Of a stretch of 64,000 nt of DNA, positions 21,793 to 33,560 are shown in pieces. The translations under genes and the position numbers were made by a program. Below the pieces are notes generated by a model. The model saw nothing but the letters and a program-made list of their open reading frames with translations. It was not told the origin of the DNA and made no database searches. Source of the stretch: Molanna angustata. Its lineage: Eukaryota; Arthropoda; Insecta; Trichoptera; Molannidae. The stretch spans positions 24,411,034 to 24,475,033 of the forward strand of contig OY754979.1 in NCBI GenBank assembly GCA_963576475.1. The letters run 5' to 3'. Each line of letters starts with the position of its first letter. Position 1 is the stretch's first letter.

Positions 21793-22150
21793 TTATAAAT
21801 TTACCTTATCTAAGGCATGATCCATGATCTGGTAAAATAAAATAAAACTTTGGATGTCTCCTCTGTTCTTAACTGCCTTATCTATCTACAAACCTATGTA
21901 CATAAGTTCTAATAAAGTGCTGTAGCTTCAGGCAGGTTGAAAGGTAAGAAAAATAAATACACTCTAGTTAAACATAAAATAATAGCGATATCAAATACAA
22001 TGAACATAAAACATAAAACATATCCTGCGCTCCAAAGTTATTCAAAGTTTTTCGAAGTCCCATATATTTTCCTGATTCATGCAAAATACAACCAAAAATT
22101 ATTAATCCGGTTGTTAAAGAAAATTATTTAACGTTATTCAATTGTTCAAC
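21793..22150. other. No feature recognised
   Basis: AT-rich; nothing recognised. Confidence 0.5.
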
Positions 22151-22310
22151 AAAATTATCAAGCGTAATTCGGTTGTTAATTAAAATTATCAAGCGTAATT
22201 CGGTTGTTAATTAAAATTATCAAGCTTAATTCGGTTTTTTATTAAAATTATCAAGCGTAATTCGGTTGTTAATTAAAATTATCAAGCGTAATTCGGTTAT
22301 TAAATAAAAT
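22151..22310 (+). repeat. 31-bp tandem repeat, 5 copies
   Basis: Unit aaaattatcaagcgtaattc then ggttgttaatt, 31 bp, five copies with one or two substitutions each. Not a CRISPR: the copies are contiguous, with no spacers. Confidence 0.9.
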
Positions 22311-22369
22311 ATGAAATAAAATTCCCGAAGAGCATAATATTATGATTTTTATCTTCAATCATCTTACAA

Positions 22370-22597
22370 AATCAAAGACTGCACCCAATACAACACAGGG
22401 ATTATCTCTAGCATATTGGAGAGCAAAAGATCTAATTGACAGCAAAGCGCAAGAGAGTGTCAATGGTCTGGATGTGTATGTGTACCCTTCCATTGTCTGG
22501 TGTCTTAAATGTATATAATATTTTTTTATATACCTTTATTATTGTTGTCAAACCTCTTTATGTAGAATGTCATGTTAATTATAAATAAATAAATAAA
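22370..22597 (+). repeat. Possible LINE 3' end with TAAA tail
   Basis: Ends in attataaataaataaataaaa after a T-rich 3' UTR-like stretch, resembling the LINE ends in this window. No coding part identified. Confidence 0.3.
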
Positions 22598-22799
22598 ATA
22601 GAAAATTAGGGTAAAGAATATGGAGATAGTGGCATATTGCTCAGCTATCCAGCTGTTTTGTCAAACATAACATAAAGTTGACAAAAAGGATAAATTTGCT
22701 AGAGGTAACTTCTAGTCCCAATCTAAAAAAGAGAAACATACGTAAAACCTTTTTTAATGTAGTATCTAAATAAAACGAATAAGTTCTAAAAAAGGTTCA

Positions 22800-22925
22800 A
22801 ATATAATCTCATAATATGTTCCTTTAACTAAGCCAAAATCTTGTGAATGAAATCGGTCGAGTCCATATTTTAACTCGAGTTCAAGGGATAGATACTGAGT
22901 CTCAATAGTGCAACCATCTGTTTGT
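22800..22925 (-). mobile_element. SINE-2, strongly degenerate copy
   Basis: On the minus strand keeps cgaccgatttcattcacaag and a head remnant ending cttgaactcgag... with cagatggttgcac at its start, in the same order as other SINE-2 copies. Confidence 0.4.
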
Positions 22926-24299
22926 AAATCTTCTTACTCATGACAGCTATTAAAATCTTTTTATTTTAATCTTGACATTTAATATATATAGACTATTTTC
23001 ACATAATTCCCAACCTCACCAGGACTATGTCTGTTTTGGGGTTGACGATTTCACATAATTAGTGCGTCATTATTCATTGATCCTACATGCTGCAAGTAAA
23101 CGCAATCGGGTACCTCACACCTATTCAGCAAAAATAATACTGTCACTTCCCATAGGCACTCAACCAGAATAGTACCTACCTAATTTAATAGTACAATTAC
23201 CGATATATATATATTTATTTATTTATTTATTAACGGTTAAAAAAAAATTACAAAAAGAACAAAAACGTAACGTAAACACATCATCTTGAATAAACAGAAA
23301 TATTTTATCAGTAAATACTTAAAACTGAGTTATTTCGATTCTCAAATTTTAAAAACAAATATTTAATTCTAATTTATTATCAAATATAACATATGTAATC
23401 AATTTAATTTATTTTAAATACTGACACATTTAAAATTCTTAAAATTATTAGTAGGTACCTATAAAAATGTTGAAATAACCACAACAATACTAAAGAAAAC
23501 ACAAAAAATATTGATTCATTTTTATGTTTTTTGAATAGTTATCTACCATATCTCGTAAGACCACGAAACTATGAATAATAAAATAGCACAAAACGCACAA
23601 AGATCTAAACCCAAATTATGACAATTCACATTAATACTAATTCTCCGGACATACATATTTTGAAATAAAAAAAATACAAATAAAGTATAGACAAAAATAA
23701 AAACAAAACAAAATATTAAAGCAACTATCATAGTATTATTTGATCAAAAAGTTATCGTACGCAAGACGCCATTTATTAAAAAAATAAACAGAAGATAAGT
23801 ACATACCAAGTATAACTGTCAAAAAGCCTCATCCCCTTTGAGTGTTGGTTGACCTGTCTCTTCCAAGTGGCCGCAGATATAATATCGTTTGAATAAGATT
23901 AATTGAGATGAACGACAAAAACGGCGAAACAAATTAATTTTCTCAGATTTCCCCTACTTAACTGTGACAGATGAGACGCCTCTGATGAAACCATAGACAA
24001 AGAAGAAATCACTTTCAAGAACGCTCCCTTTTACTTCACAAAAGATAAGTAATATTCATAGACTTTCATACGTCTACTTAGCTTGAGTACTCCTTGAAGT
24101 AGTATTCATTAATTGTTAATCTTTTTCTACATTTAAAAAGGAATAATGTAAGTAAAGTAATGATAAATGTATTCTCAGCGAGGATAAATGGGCTGCCCGT
24201 TGATAAATGTCCATAGAAAATATGAACAATAATCTATGATGGGTAGGTATCTATGATCTTTGCTTTAGAAGAATTGCCACTTCAACGTGAATAAAAATG
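22926..24299. other. No gene recognised
   Basis: AT-rich; a tttat run at 23214-23230 and A/T tracts only. No coding exon or repeat matched. Confidence 0.5.
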
Positions 24300-24850
24300 T
24301 ATATTATTCGCTACTCCCACCAACACCCGCTATACATATGGGAACTGTAAACGGCCCCTTCACAGAACGCTAAGTGAGCGACAAGAAAAACAATGCATTG
24401 CACGAAAAGTAGCTCATGGAGCCCTCTAGATAAGCAATCTCGGCATCATAGTGCAAAAAGAACAATCGACGAATGTGAATGGAAGATTCACACTCGTGGA
24501 CTGTCATGGACTTCGGATCTTTTTAAATGAGAAACATCGAGGGTACGATCAAGATCTCTGTAAAAAAATAACCTACTGGGAATATAACGATAGTTAGGCA
24601 CGATAACTATGACAGAACTTCTTAAAGCCTTTAAAATAGTTCTTCGAGATCACAAAATCCGCATGACAAATGACAGCAACGAGGAGCTCAGATCTACATA
24701 TAAGAGGACACCATGGATGACAACAATCCCACAGGATTTTCCGGGTATTGACAGAATGTGTCTTATTAATTTTATTACTTCAAAGTTGCTCACACTACGT
24801 TGTCTGGCATTTGATACTGGTGATAATAGATATATGTATATCCGTTAACA
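24300..24850 (+). pseudogene. Unidentified coding-like block Q, copy 1
   Basis: Contains a frame ending at 24848 that reads ELLKAFKIVLRDHKIRM. The diverged relative at 42785-43260 reads, with frame changes, ALK...VALRGYKVRMSNGP, and the preceding parts also align (gaactgtaaacggcccctt here, gacttacaccggcccctt there). Two diverged copies that share protein-level similarity suggest a decayed coding mobile element or gene family. I do not recognise the protein. Stops break the reading upstream of 24609. Confidence 0.4.
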
Positions 24851-25765
24851 TATACCAACTTCATCCCCTCATGATCTTACTTGATTTTCAAAAAACAGAC
24901 CCTTTTCATTTTTTACAATATTAAGATCTAATTTATCACATCATTAAACATCAAAATGATGCACAAGTCAAATCAACGTCAAAGAAGAAATGAAGAAATA
25001 ATGTGTTGTATTCGTTCACTCTCGAAAATGGAAAAAGTCAAAACAACAGTTTGGGAGTTCAAACTTTAAAGTATGAAAGATAACTGACACTTAACTTAAA
25101 ACTTTATAATTTGTCGAGTAAAGAACTTTCAAAATCCATAAAATGAATACACAAAAACTTAATGGGCAAAACAACAATTTGGACTCTGGAACAAAGTAAT
25201 CGTATCATGAGAATTATCAAAATTCTCAAAACTCTCTTGTATTAATTTTAGATATTCATCACGGGGCCATATCGCCGTTTTTGGCCTATTGTGTCAAAAA
25301 GTTTCTGGCGACAATAGAATGAATCTAAAATGCAGAAAGTAATCCAATTAACGTCGGAATTCATGAAGCCAGCCGCGACTTGACATTTGCATAACGCTCT
25401 GTCGAATTGTCGTAACACAAAGCCCATTATAAATCTATTCACATATTCATTAATGCAAACACCCACAGCGTCTGGAGCAGACATAAGACAATTGCCGAAA
25501 TTACACTCGAGTGCGAGATCATCCCGTAATAAAATTCAAATTCCGTCGGCAGGGTAGTACCTACCTACACCAATAACCGCGATGCTCCTAGGCCCGTCGC
25601 AGACTGAGAGAAAACGATTCGTTCAAAGCGATCTCAGTTTAAACGCCTTTGCGAAATACGTTGAAATACAAAGATATATAATAGATTCGTTGCCAGTTTT
25701 AAAATACATGCTGTAATTAAGAATTCAATAATTAATAAATGTTTAAGCATTTTTCGATATTTTTT
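24851..25765. other. No gene recognised
   Basis: No repeat matched. 25248-25620 is somewhat less AT-rich, but no reading frame there resembles a known protein. Confidence 0.45.
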
Positions 25766-26303
25766 ATTAATTGAAATGAAATAAAACACAACTTTTTGTA
25801 CACCACTACAATAATATGTAACTCAAAAATCAATTGAATAAAAATTCCTCTACATGTTACGAGAGCAAAGTTCCCTTCCTCAGGAGGATACAAAGTATAC
25901 TAATATAGGCGTAAAAATAATCATAGTAATTTAAGTGATAGACAGACAGCCTGGAAATCTTGTGAATCAGAAAAAACGTAAACATGAGAAATAATATAAT
26001 TAATAACCAAACACAATTCCCTAATAACCCTATATTAAATATTCTCCCAATACAAAATTCAATTAAACAATAACTTCATTGCATCCCCCGCCCTAAATAA
26101 TTATTTAAACCCAGCCCAATTTCTACCCATTACTTTTTATTTAAGTCTATATATTGTTTTATTTTTATTATAGTATACTTTGTATCCTCCTGAGGAAGGG
26201 AACTCAGTTCTCGTAACATGTAGAGGAATTTTTATTCATTTGAATAAAAGTTATGTATGTAGTGGTGTACACAAAGTTGTGTTTTATTTCATTTAATTAA
26301 TTG
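25766..26303. mobile_element. FB-C foldback element, ~135-bp arms
   Basis: Left arm 25766-25906 and right arm 26168-26303 are inverted: gaaatgaaataaaacacaac, gtacaccactaca, aataaaaattcctctacatg, gttacgagagc, ttcccttcctcaggagga, tacaaagtatact, with a few substitutions and small gaps. The ~260-bp centre is unrelated. The inner end of each arm holds the motif ctgagga...cgtaacatgta, discussed as hammerhead-like. Confidence 0.75.
26177..26225 (+). other. Hammerhead-ribozyme-like motif in FB-C (low confidence)
   Basis: tcctc ctgagga a gggaac tca gttctc gtaac at gta gagga: outer tcctc/gagga pair (stem I), CUGANGA-type core, a 6-bp stem II with a tca loop, then gtaac where GAAAC would be expected, and a minimal stem III. 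Deviations: one extra A and GAAA changed to GTAA. Seen by eye only. Confidence 0.25.
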
Positions 26304-26344
26304 CAAAATGATACCACAAAGTAAAAAAAAATCGTTTGTCGATG

Positions 26345-26665
26345 ATGTGATATTTTTTATTTTTTGAGTAAACGAGAGAATAGTCAAGTCATATTTACTT
26401 GTAGGTATGCGAGGTATTCTGTGGTTGTATTAGCTTTTTCACACAGCTATAACTTAATACATATAAGTTCGCCTCTTTCACAGTCATTATTTCGTGTGAG
26501 AGATAATTATAATGTGATTGCACAGGAGTAAAAGAAAAAATACGTATGCAGTGTGTGTCAATAATTGTACGATCTCTTACGCATTTAATGTATTCTGTCG
26601 TGTGTGCTCTTTCTTGGTGATGTAAGAATTCGTTTAAATGTGCCATTTTTGTAGAGCGTTTTGTT
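26345..26665 (-). repeat. Dispersed repeat P, copy 2
   Basis: Inverted counterpart of 7815-8035; see the shared strings there. It also carries cagaatacctcgcat at its start, matching acagaatccttctgt in copy 1 only weakly. Confidence 0.6.
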
Positions 26666-26969
26666 CTCATGTAACGTGTCTATATATAAAATGTCATTGC
26701 TGAAACATTACAAAGATTCAGAAAATTACCTAGTAAGTTGGTATTAACTTCACTCGTAAACTAGTGATGAGTCGTAAACCATTATAGAATAGTAAATACG
26801 TACTTAAGGTTTTTTAGAATGTTTTTTTTGCATTTTTTAATCGACGCGTTTTAACTATAAGTACTTACTTTACATACTTTTTTTTTTAATTATTATTATT
26901 GATTATTTTTTCAATGTTTGAAACGGTCACACCATAATGTACGTAATATTATATATTATTTTTTTCATA
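26666..26969. other. No feature recognised
   Basis: AT-rich, T-tract near 26878-26890; nothing recognised. Confidence 0.5.
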
Positions 26970-27145
26970 ATTCTACAAATTTTCAGCGTTCTAGCTTTCA
27001 TGGTTTTGAAGATATTACATGGAAATATCAAATAAAATTTTAAGTTGATAGCTCATGCCTGGAATAAAATTCGAAATTCTGAGTATAAAAGTTTTGTAGG
27101 CCTGAAAATTATCTGGGCTCTGTGCATCAAGCGGATACAAATGTG
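26970..27145 (-). mobile_element. HINE internal fragment, diverged
   Basis: ttttcagcgttctagctttc, atggttttgaagatatta, ttcgaaattctgagtataaa, agttttgtaggcct and tgggctctg...agcggat follow the order of HINE element 2 at 13557-13732. An old, truncated copy. Confidence 0.7.
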
Positions 27146-27572
27146 AAAAACAGTTGTTTTGAATTCAAATACAGAACATGTCAAAGAAAAATACATAATC
27201 CACAGTGAAACAATACAAAATGTCATTTAAACAATTATACTTTGCAATATGTGAAAAGAAAACTTTGTACCTACCACTTGATGGAATACGTGTTGTTTTA
27301 TCATACCTAGATCAGGTTCAATGACCTTTCAAACTTAAAAATTTAATGAATTACGGTTGAATTTGGACCAGCAGGGCTACTCATGAACTTGATTACAGTA
27401 AAATTAAGATTAGCTTCAGACTTTAACAATCTTTGAGGTTAAATTAATTCAATAATACTATAAATTTGCACAACAATTCGTGACAATTTCATACAAAACG
27501 TTGATATTAACAGATTTTCGTGATTAAATATAGAAAAAAAATTGTTATGATTATAATCGAGTACTGATTTAT
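27146..27572. other. No feature recognised
   Basis: AT-rich; nothing recognised. Confidence 0.5.
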
Positions 27573-28150
27573 GCGTCATTACTACAAAACGAATCATTTT
27601 GAAAAAAATAACCGAGGTAGTTTGGATATTAATAAATAAAAATATACCTAAATTTTTTGTTCTGTATATATTCTTGGAGGAAAGTAATAAGCATACCCCA
27701 ATTTTTTACATTTATCTTAAATTTCTAAAAAACTATAAGGTATAGAGCATTATATTTTTTTATAAATTAAAGAAGATCAAAATATCTGGAAAAATACGAC
27801 GTAACGTTGCATTAATGCATCAGGTTAAGTTAATAAACCAAAAAAACTTATATTTCGCAATGGCGCTGAATGGAAAATAAATGTTTTTTAGGTTTATTTT
27901 CTAAACCTGAAGAATTAATGCAACGTCACATCGTATTTTTCTAGATATATTTGTCTTCTTTAATTTAAAAAAAAATATGTTGAACTACGCCTTATATTTT
28001 ATTAAAAATATAAGATAAACGTTGAAAATCGGAGTATGCCATTATTTTTCTACAAGAATTTATACAGAACATTACACAGGTATATCAATTGAAATTCTTT
28101 ATACAGGTATATCAAATTGAAAAATAGGTACGTTGGCAGCAGTCCCCCCC
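27573..28150. mobile_element. FB-B foldback, copy 2 (left end missing)
   Basis: Same interior as copy 1 (gcataccccaattttttac, cgttgcattaatgcatcagg, aatggcgctgaatggaaaat, ttgaaaatcggagtatgcc) and an intact right end ggtacgttggcagcagtccc followed by TTAA at 28151-28154. The outermost left part is lost. Confidence 0.75.
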
Positions 28151-28224
28151 TTAAGGCAAGCTAAGAACATATTAATAATATGTCTTGAGTAGCCCCCCTG
28201 TGTACGATCACTATGTAGTTTTTA

Positions 28225-28395
28225 AATAGATAAACAACTATTTATTGTATGTAGAATTAAGTTATTTTAATAAAAAGGGGGTAGCGTAAAACGAAGTTAT
28301 TACAATAGATAAATAACAGTGTAGAATGAAATTATTGTCGTGGATAAATATCAGTTGTGTAGAATGAAGATATTAAAATGGATAATGAGAGAGTG
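28225..28395 (+). repeat. Degenerate ~45-55-bp tandem repeat, three copies
   Basis: taaacaactatttattgtat then gtagaattaagttattttaa; taaataacagtgtagaatga then aattatt; taaatatcagttgtgtagaa then tgaagatatta. Confidence 0.55.
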
Positions 28396-28493
28396 GAATT
28401 TCTACCATTATTACTTGATATTGAAAAGCGCCTACATTGAATCTCTCACGAACAGGTGAACATTAGAAAATAGATTCGGGGGTATGTGGAACG

Positions 28494-28556
28494 TGCGTGT
28501 GTGTGTGAGGGTGTATGTGTGTGTGTGTATATATATGTATGTATGTGTATGTGGTT
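28494..28556. repeat. TG/TATG microsatellite
   Basis: Compound run of tg, ta and tatg repeats. No HINE flanks found around it. Confidence 0.85.
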
Positions 28557-28799
28557 GAAGTGTAATACGAAAAGATTGAAAATCAATTTTAAAATATCAG
28601 GTTTCCGTGTGGCCAGTCTGTAAAATAAATCTTTATAAGGATTCCTCGACCCTCGAGATAAGGGTGAGTAAGTACCTATCTCAAGTTGATAAAAGTGTTC
28701 TCGTGTCCGCGCGTCTCAATATATTATAATTGACTTCGTCTGTTTCATATGCATTGTTTATTTATTCAACCAACACTTTTTACATTTTAAGATTAATAC

Positions 28800-29250
28800 A
28801 TCCTTAATTTATTTATTTAGTAATTAAACTTTATTTACAATACTGTGTACAATGACGGGTTTATTGCCATAAGGCAATTTCTTCCAACCAACCAAAGCAA
28901 CGTGAGGTCATAAATAGTAAATTGGTATGCACATTAAATTTATAAAAAAACGAAAAGAATATTAAGAGTAAATTCACAGCAACAAAAGAAGGAAGGAGAT
29001 AGAGGTTGAGGGAGGGGAGGGAGGATGGATATGGGGTGTCAGTTAAGAATTATTAAACAGGTAAAACAGCTTTAGTTTCTTTTTAAAAAGTTGAATCGAT
29101 TGAGACATCGTAGAATCATTATTTAAGGTGTTCCATAGTATTGCTGATTGTACTTCAAAAGAGGAACTGAGAAATTCAGTAGAATGAATGGGGATAGCTA
29201 GTGTGGTACATTCAGCAGATCGAAGAGGCAGACCGTGATTTGACAAGAAA
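28800..29250 (-). pseudogene. LINE-C 3' end (C terminus and 3' UTR), minus copy
   Basis: The minus-strand frame 29246-29043 reads LPLRSAECTTLAIPIHSTEF, then SSFEVQSAILWNTLNND and QSIQLFKKKLKLFYL: the C-terminal end of a jockey/CR1-type LINE polyprotein (the AARLWN.LP...SL..FK..LK block). The 3' UTR contains cctcacgttgctttggttgg and gaagaaattgccttatggca, then aataaaccc and a TAAAT tail at 28800-28820. It lies head to head with the plus copy at 29285. Confidence 0.8.
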
Positions 29251-29284
29251 ATAACCTTATTCTTGAGATTAATTAATTAATATT

Positions 29285-29790
29285 TAAAAAATAACGTCGT
29301 TTTCTTGTCAAGTCACGGCCTATCCCTTCGATCTGCTGAACGTACTACACTAGCTATCCCCATTCACAATACAGAAGTTTTCAGCTCCTCTTTTCAAGTA
29401 CAATCAGCTAGACTATGGAATGGCCTAAGTGATGAAGTAATGTCATCTCAATCCATTCAAATATTTAAAGGTAAATTAAAAAAACTTTATTTGTCAAATA
29501 GTTCCTAAATTCCTTCTATATCCTTCCGTAACCTCCTTTTCCTCATTGCTATGATCAGTGTTATTTTTATTATTCTTTTATTTTTAAACTCTCTTTTCAT
29601 TTTTTTTTCTCTTTGTAATTTTTTTATATTTCTTACTCTTTTATGTTATTTTTATCAATTTATTTCTCACTTAATTAGTGCTGTACCAATTTAACTAAGA
29701 GACTTCACGTTGCTCGGGTTGGTTGGAAGAAATTGCTTTATGGCAATAAACCTGCCTTTGTACACATGTACATAAATTATATAAATAAAT
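29285..29790 (+). pseudogene. LINE-C 3' end, plus copy
   Basis: Frame 29305-29508 reads LSLRSAERTTLAIPIHNTEV, SSFQVQSARLWNGLSDEV and QSIQIFKGKLKKLYL, the same C terminus as the minus copy with about a quarter of residues changed. The 3' UTR has cacgttgctcgggttggttg and gaagaaattgctttatggca, aataaacctgcc, then a taaataaataaata tail at 29782-29803. 5' truncated. Confidence 0.8.
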
Positions 29791-29803
29791 AAATAAATAA
29801 ATA

Positions 29804-30439
29804 ATCTTTAATTGTTTTTTGGGAAATTTTTTTGTGGCAATATTATGAATGTTTCAGTATACACAATTATGTACATTTGTGATATAATAAACTTATTGAT
29901 TATTATAGACATTTTAAATATTACTTACAATAACAAAACAAACAGACTTATAAGACCTCGACGTTATTTTTACATAAAAAAATACTAACGCCTTTCAGAA
30001 TTCGCTACTGTACCAATGCATTACCACATACAATAATTTGGAGAGTGTCAGGTTCGTGGAAATATTATTCTAGAACCTTCTCAGGAGCCACATATGTAAG
30101 ACAGGAATCATTTATAGTTTTGTTAACAGCAGTTGTGTTAATTATGCCACATGAAATCAAAGGTGGGCTGGTTAAGTTACGACACTTATTTTATTTACGT
30201 CAATTCATCGCTAAATTTTTGTCCATTTTTCAAAATATTAAAAAAAACAATTCATCCATCAGACAATTTAACACTTTTAATTAAAGATATCATCACGGTA
30301 ACATCATGTAAAAAAATAGTCTGAAAGGAGGATGAAACATTAGAAGTGTAATTAACAAATGGGCATAATATATGAATACCTATATAATAAGATGTAATAT
30401 GAATGTGAGTGAGGCGATGGATTTATGCCAACTCTCTGC
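29804..30439. other. No gene recognised
   Basis: AT-rich; no coding or repeat match found. Confidence 0.5.
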
Positions 30440-31700
30440 CTACCCCAATAACAGGGACATGAATGTACGTAGCGAAAGATGCATGAAAGTAGAATAAATG
30501 CTGTAGAAATGAGATCACTAAGAGAAGTTTGTAATAGAACGATATAATGATAGAATTAAAAATGAGGATATAGAAGAGAAAGCAAAATAATGAAGGATAG
30601 GTACTATAAGTAAAATGAAAGTGAATGCCTTGAGGTGGTTTGGACATATTGAAAGAATTAACGATGAACGAATGACCAAAAAATATACATGGGTGTAAGA
30701 GATGGAGTAGACATGTGTAACGCTGCGTTACGTCGCTCAATTGCGTCGATCCAGTTCACTGCGCGGGGTGGGTTAACCTACTCCTTCGAAATGTATTGGC
30801 TCACGGCGCAGTGAGTCGTGAGTGCTAGACCAGGAGAATGCGAACAGTGTTAGGATATTGAGTTATTGAGTTGCCTGCTTTTTTGATATTTTTAAACATG
30901 TACATGAAATAAAATGAATATAATAATAATCTTTACTTATATAAAATACAATACCTACATATTATAAGTACTTTAATTATTATTTTTTTACTAATTATTA
31001 ATGACCCGGTGCAGTGAATTGTGAGCTGCACCGATACTGAGTTGCATGGAAAGGTGTTGTACCAGCAAAGTAAATAAATTATTATTTATTACCTTTAAAC
31101 ATTTTAAATAAATGGTAATATGTGAAAAACTGACGTCACTTTCAAAAATATCCATATTATTCGTTATTCTCATTAAAATCACTTGCTGACTCAAGTCAAC
31201 GCAGTTCACTCATGCGCTGTATGTAGGTACTTAAGAGCCTGTGAGTTGTTGAATGTGTCATGTAGATGGTGCGCGGTACACATCTCACTCGGCGACCGGC
31301 GTCATTTTGATGCGTCATGACGCAATTATGGGTTAACTCAGTGAGCCGGTGCAGTGAGCTGCGCGGCTCACTGCGGGTTGACGCAAGGAATTTTGTTGAG
31401 TTACCCATGTCTAAGATGGAGTGAATAGCTGGGGTCGCCCCAGAAAGGGATGGTATGACCATGTGAATTTCGACTAGTAAGTATGTATGAGATGATGCAT
31501 GGATGTAAAGGAAGCCAGGAATGTATCCAAAAAGAGCAGAGTATGGCACTCGGTTCTCTCTGCATACCCCGTGAGAGATATGACGTGATGATATGTATGA
31601 ATGTATGTTTGTAATTTTTGTGAAGTAAAAACTGCAATTTTCCTTCGCTGAATTCTTGTTCAAACACTCCAGCCTCGACGATATAAAAAAGCGAGTTATA
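30440..31700 (+). pseudogene. RTE-type LINE C-terminal region, split by a hAT-like element
   Basis: Left part (30440-30707): NAVEMRSLREVCN near 30495, then MKVNALRWFGHIERINDERM at 30616-30675, typical of the end of lepidopteran RTE-like LINEs. Right part (31422-31700): WGRPRKGWYDHVN, then MHGCKGSQECIQ and a tail of RTE type. Removing 30708-31413 and one copy of the 8-bp duplication brings GVRDGVN directly before SWGRPRKG in one frame. There is also a 1-base deletion in an A run near 30680 and a stop-rich stretch at 30540-30570. Confidence 0.8.
30708..31413. mobile_element. hAT-like non-autonomous DNA transposon with 8-bp target duplication
   Basis: Starts TAGACATGTGTAAC and ends with its inverse GTTACCCATGTCTA (one mismatch). 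It is flanked on both sides by AGATGGAG (30700-30707 and 31414-31421). 8-bp duplications and ~14-bp inverted ends fit the hAT superfamily. The subterminal parts carry many copies of a gcagtgag/ctcactgc motif (30755-30815, 31010-31045, 31335-31380), as hAT transposase binding sites often are arranged. No transposase frame. It interrupts the LINE reading frame. Confidence 0.7.
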
Positions 31701-32061
31701 TGAGATAGATAATTAGCAACATATATAAGAATGAAGGGTGGTTTTAGCACATACAGATAAGCAGTAATACGACACGCGATCCAGACATTACCTACCCAAT
31801 AATCCCACATACACCACACATGGCTGAACCGTTTTTGAAAACATATCCTTTATGCGGGCAACTCCCATTATGTGGTCCGATAATTTTATCATTGTATTGA
31901 TGGAAAACTTATCAAGTAGAAATAAAAAACCTAATGATATATATTTTTATTTCGTCGTATTTAAGATGGCGATAGCTAAAAATGAACAACAATTAAAGTC
32001 TCAAATGAAAGTTTAATAAAAACTAAGACCACTTTGACAGAATAATAATTTAGTAATTTAT
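31701..32061. other. No feature recognised
   Basis: AT-rich; nothing recognised. Confidence 0.5.
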
Positions 32062-32300
32062 CGGCCTTCGTGACTCACTTGGTTAGATATCTGACTGCTG
32101 AGCCAAAGGTCCCGGGTTCAATTCCCGGCGGAGATACAGTTTTTAATTGTATTTTCAGTCTGGATCTGTGAGACAATTAATACCGCAAGTCTTCAGAATG
32201 TGGCAACTTGTTATTCGGTGCGTGTTAAATTAATATTTAACATATTACCTACCTGTTAGTTGCCCGAGAAGCAATATTAAATAAATAAATAAATAAATAA
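32062..32300 (+). mobile_element. SINE-1, full-length copy 3
   Basis: cggccttcgtgactcacttg, gggttcaattcccggcggag, ttttcagtctggatctgtga, gtgcgtgttaaattaatatt, ttgcccgagaagcaatatt and a taaataaataaataa tail. The A and B boxes are preserved with one change each. Confidence 0.85.
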
Positions 32301-32301
32301 T

Positions 32302-32390
32302 ATGGTTATGCGACTTGGTAGTTAAGCTATTGGATTACCAAACCTTTTCGAATATTCCCGGGTTCAAAAACAACCATACTACATTCGTAT
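32302..32390 (+). repeat. tRNA-like fragment, possible third SINE family
   Basis: tatgcgacttggtagttaag (A-box-like tggtagttaagc) and cccgggttcaaa (B-box-like) lie ~50 bp apart. No acceptor pairing is evident. It could be a decayed SINE head or a chance match. Confidence 0.25.
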
Positions 32391-32394
32391 TTAA

Positions 32395-32916
32395 GAGGGT
32401 GACTGCTGCCAACGTACCTATTTTTTCAATTTGAAATTGCATCATTACTACAAAACAAATCATTTTGAAAAAAATAACCTAGTTAGTTTGGATATTAATA
32501 AAGAAAAATATACCTTAACTTTATAATTATGTTCTGTATATATTCTTGTAGGAAAATAATTAGAATACCCCGATTTTGGACATTTTTCTTAAATTTCTAA
32601 AAAAATATAAGGTATAGAACAATATTTTTTTTATAAATTAAAGAAGAACAAAATATCTGGAAAAATATGATGTGACGTTGCATTAATGCATCAGGTTAAG
32701 TAAATAAACCAAAAAAACTTTTATTTCGTAATGGCGCTGAATGGAAAATAAATGTTTTTTAGGTTTATTTACTTAACCTGATGCATTAATGCAACGTCAC
32801 ATCATATTTTTCTAGGTATTTTTATCTTATTTAATTTAAAAAATATATATATTGAACAACGCCTTATAGTTTATTAAAAATATATGATAAACGTTGAAAA
32901 TCGGGGTATGCCATTC
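32395..32916. mobile_element. FB-B foldback, copy 3 (right end missing)
   Basis: Left end gagggtgactgctgccaacg directly after TTAA (32391-32394), same interior as copies 1 and 2, and truncated at tcggggtatgccatt. The short centre cgttgcattaatgcatcagg... and its mirror are the best preserved of the three copies. Confidence 0.75.
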
Positions 32917-33049
32917 ATTTTTTTGTTTAAAAAAATGAATTTGACCAAAAAAAATTTTTGAAAAAGTCGATTGTAGAGCTATTATAAGGAAATTCCTCGA
33001 CCAATTACGTATACATTTAAAACTTGTATTAACAAACTTTTTATAACAT

Positions 33050-33560
33050 TTCAATAGAGACGAGGTTGGGATATTATAGAAGAACCAGGAACTCCAGGCA
33101 CCTACAGGGCTTACGACCTGTCATCGACTGGTTTGGTTTGCGCTGGTTTACTAGCCCAACGTTCACCAATTATTAGTTTTTTTAACTAATAAACTAATTT
33201 TTCAATAGATGACGTTACAATAAAGGTTTCCTCGTTACTTCATAGATGGCAATAGTATAATTCCTTATTTTCAGGTGAATTGTTACACATTGTTCAAATA
33301 TACAGAACTTTCAAAAATTACATTGATAAGGGATCTCAATATGAAGGCATAATTGGAGAACGTTGCGCAAGCGCATAAAGTGATCACGTAAACCAGCCGA
33401 TGACAGGTCGTAAGACCTGTAGGTGCCTTGAGTTCCTGGTTCTTCTTTAATATCCCAACATCGTCTCTATTGAGATGTTGAAAAAAGTTTGTCAGTAAAA
33501 ATATCATTTGACTCCCGACAGGAAAAAAAATCCAATGTTTGCGTATATGCAATTAAAAAA
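33050..33560 (-). mobile_element. M1 copy 3, with the clearest inverted ends
   Basis: Left: gagacgaggttgggatatta, gaagaaccaggaactcc, ggcacctacagggcttacga, cctgtcatcg. Right, inverted: gagacgatgttgggatatt, aagaagaaccaggaactcaa, ggcacctacaggtcttacga, cctgtcatcg. So the ~75-bp ends are mirrored around a ~270-bp centre, which suggests a DNA-transposon-derived MITE. The centre (agatggcaatag, ttattttcaggtgaattg) matches all M1 copies. Confidence 0.75.

Noticed and set aside
22151..22310. CRISPR-like repeat
   Set aside because: Units are contiguous with no unique spacers, and the context is eukaryotic.
31196..31819. 207-residue minus-strand open frame
   Set aside because: It spans the right part of a hAT-like element and crosses its border into the opposite strand of a LINE, so it is a chance frame.
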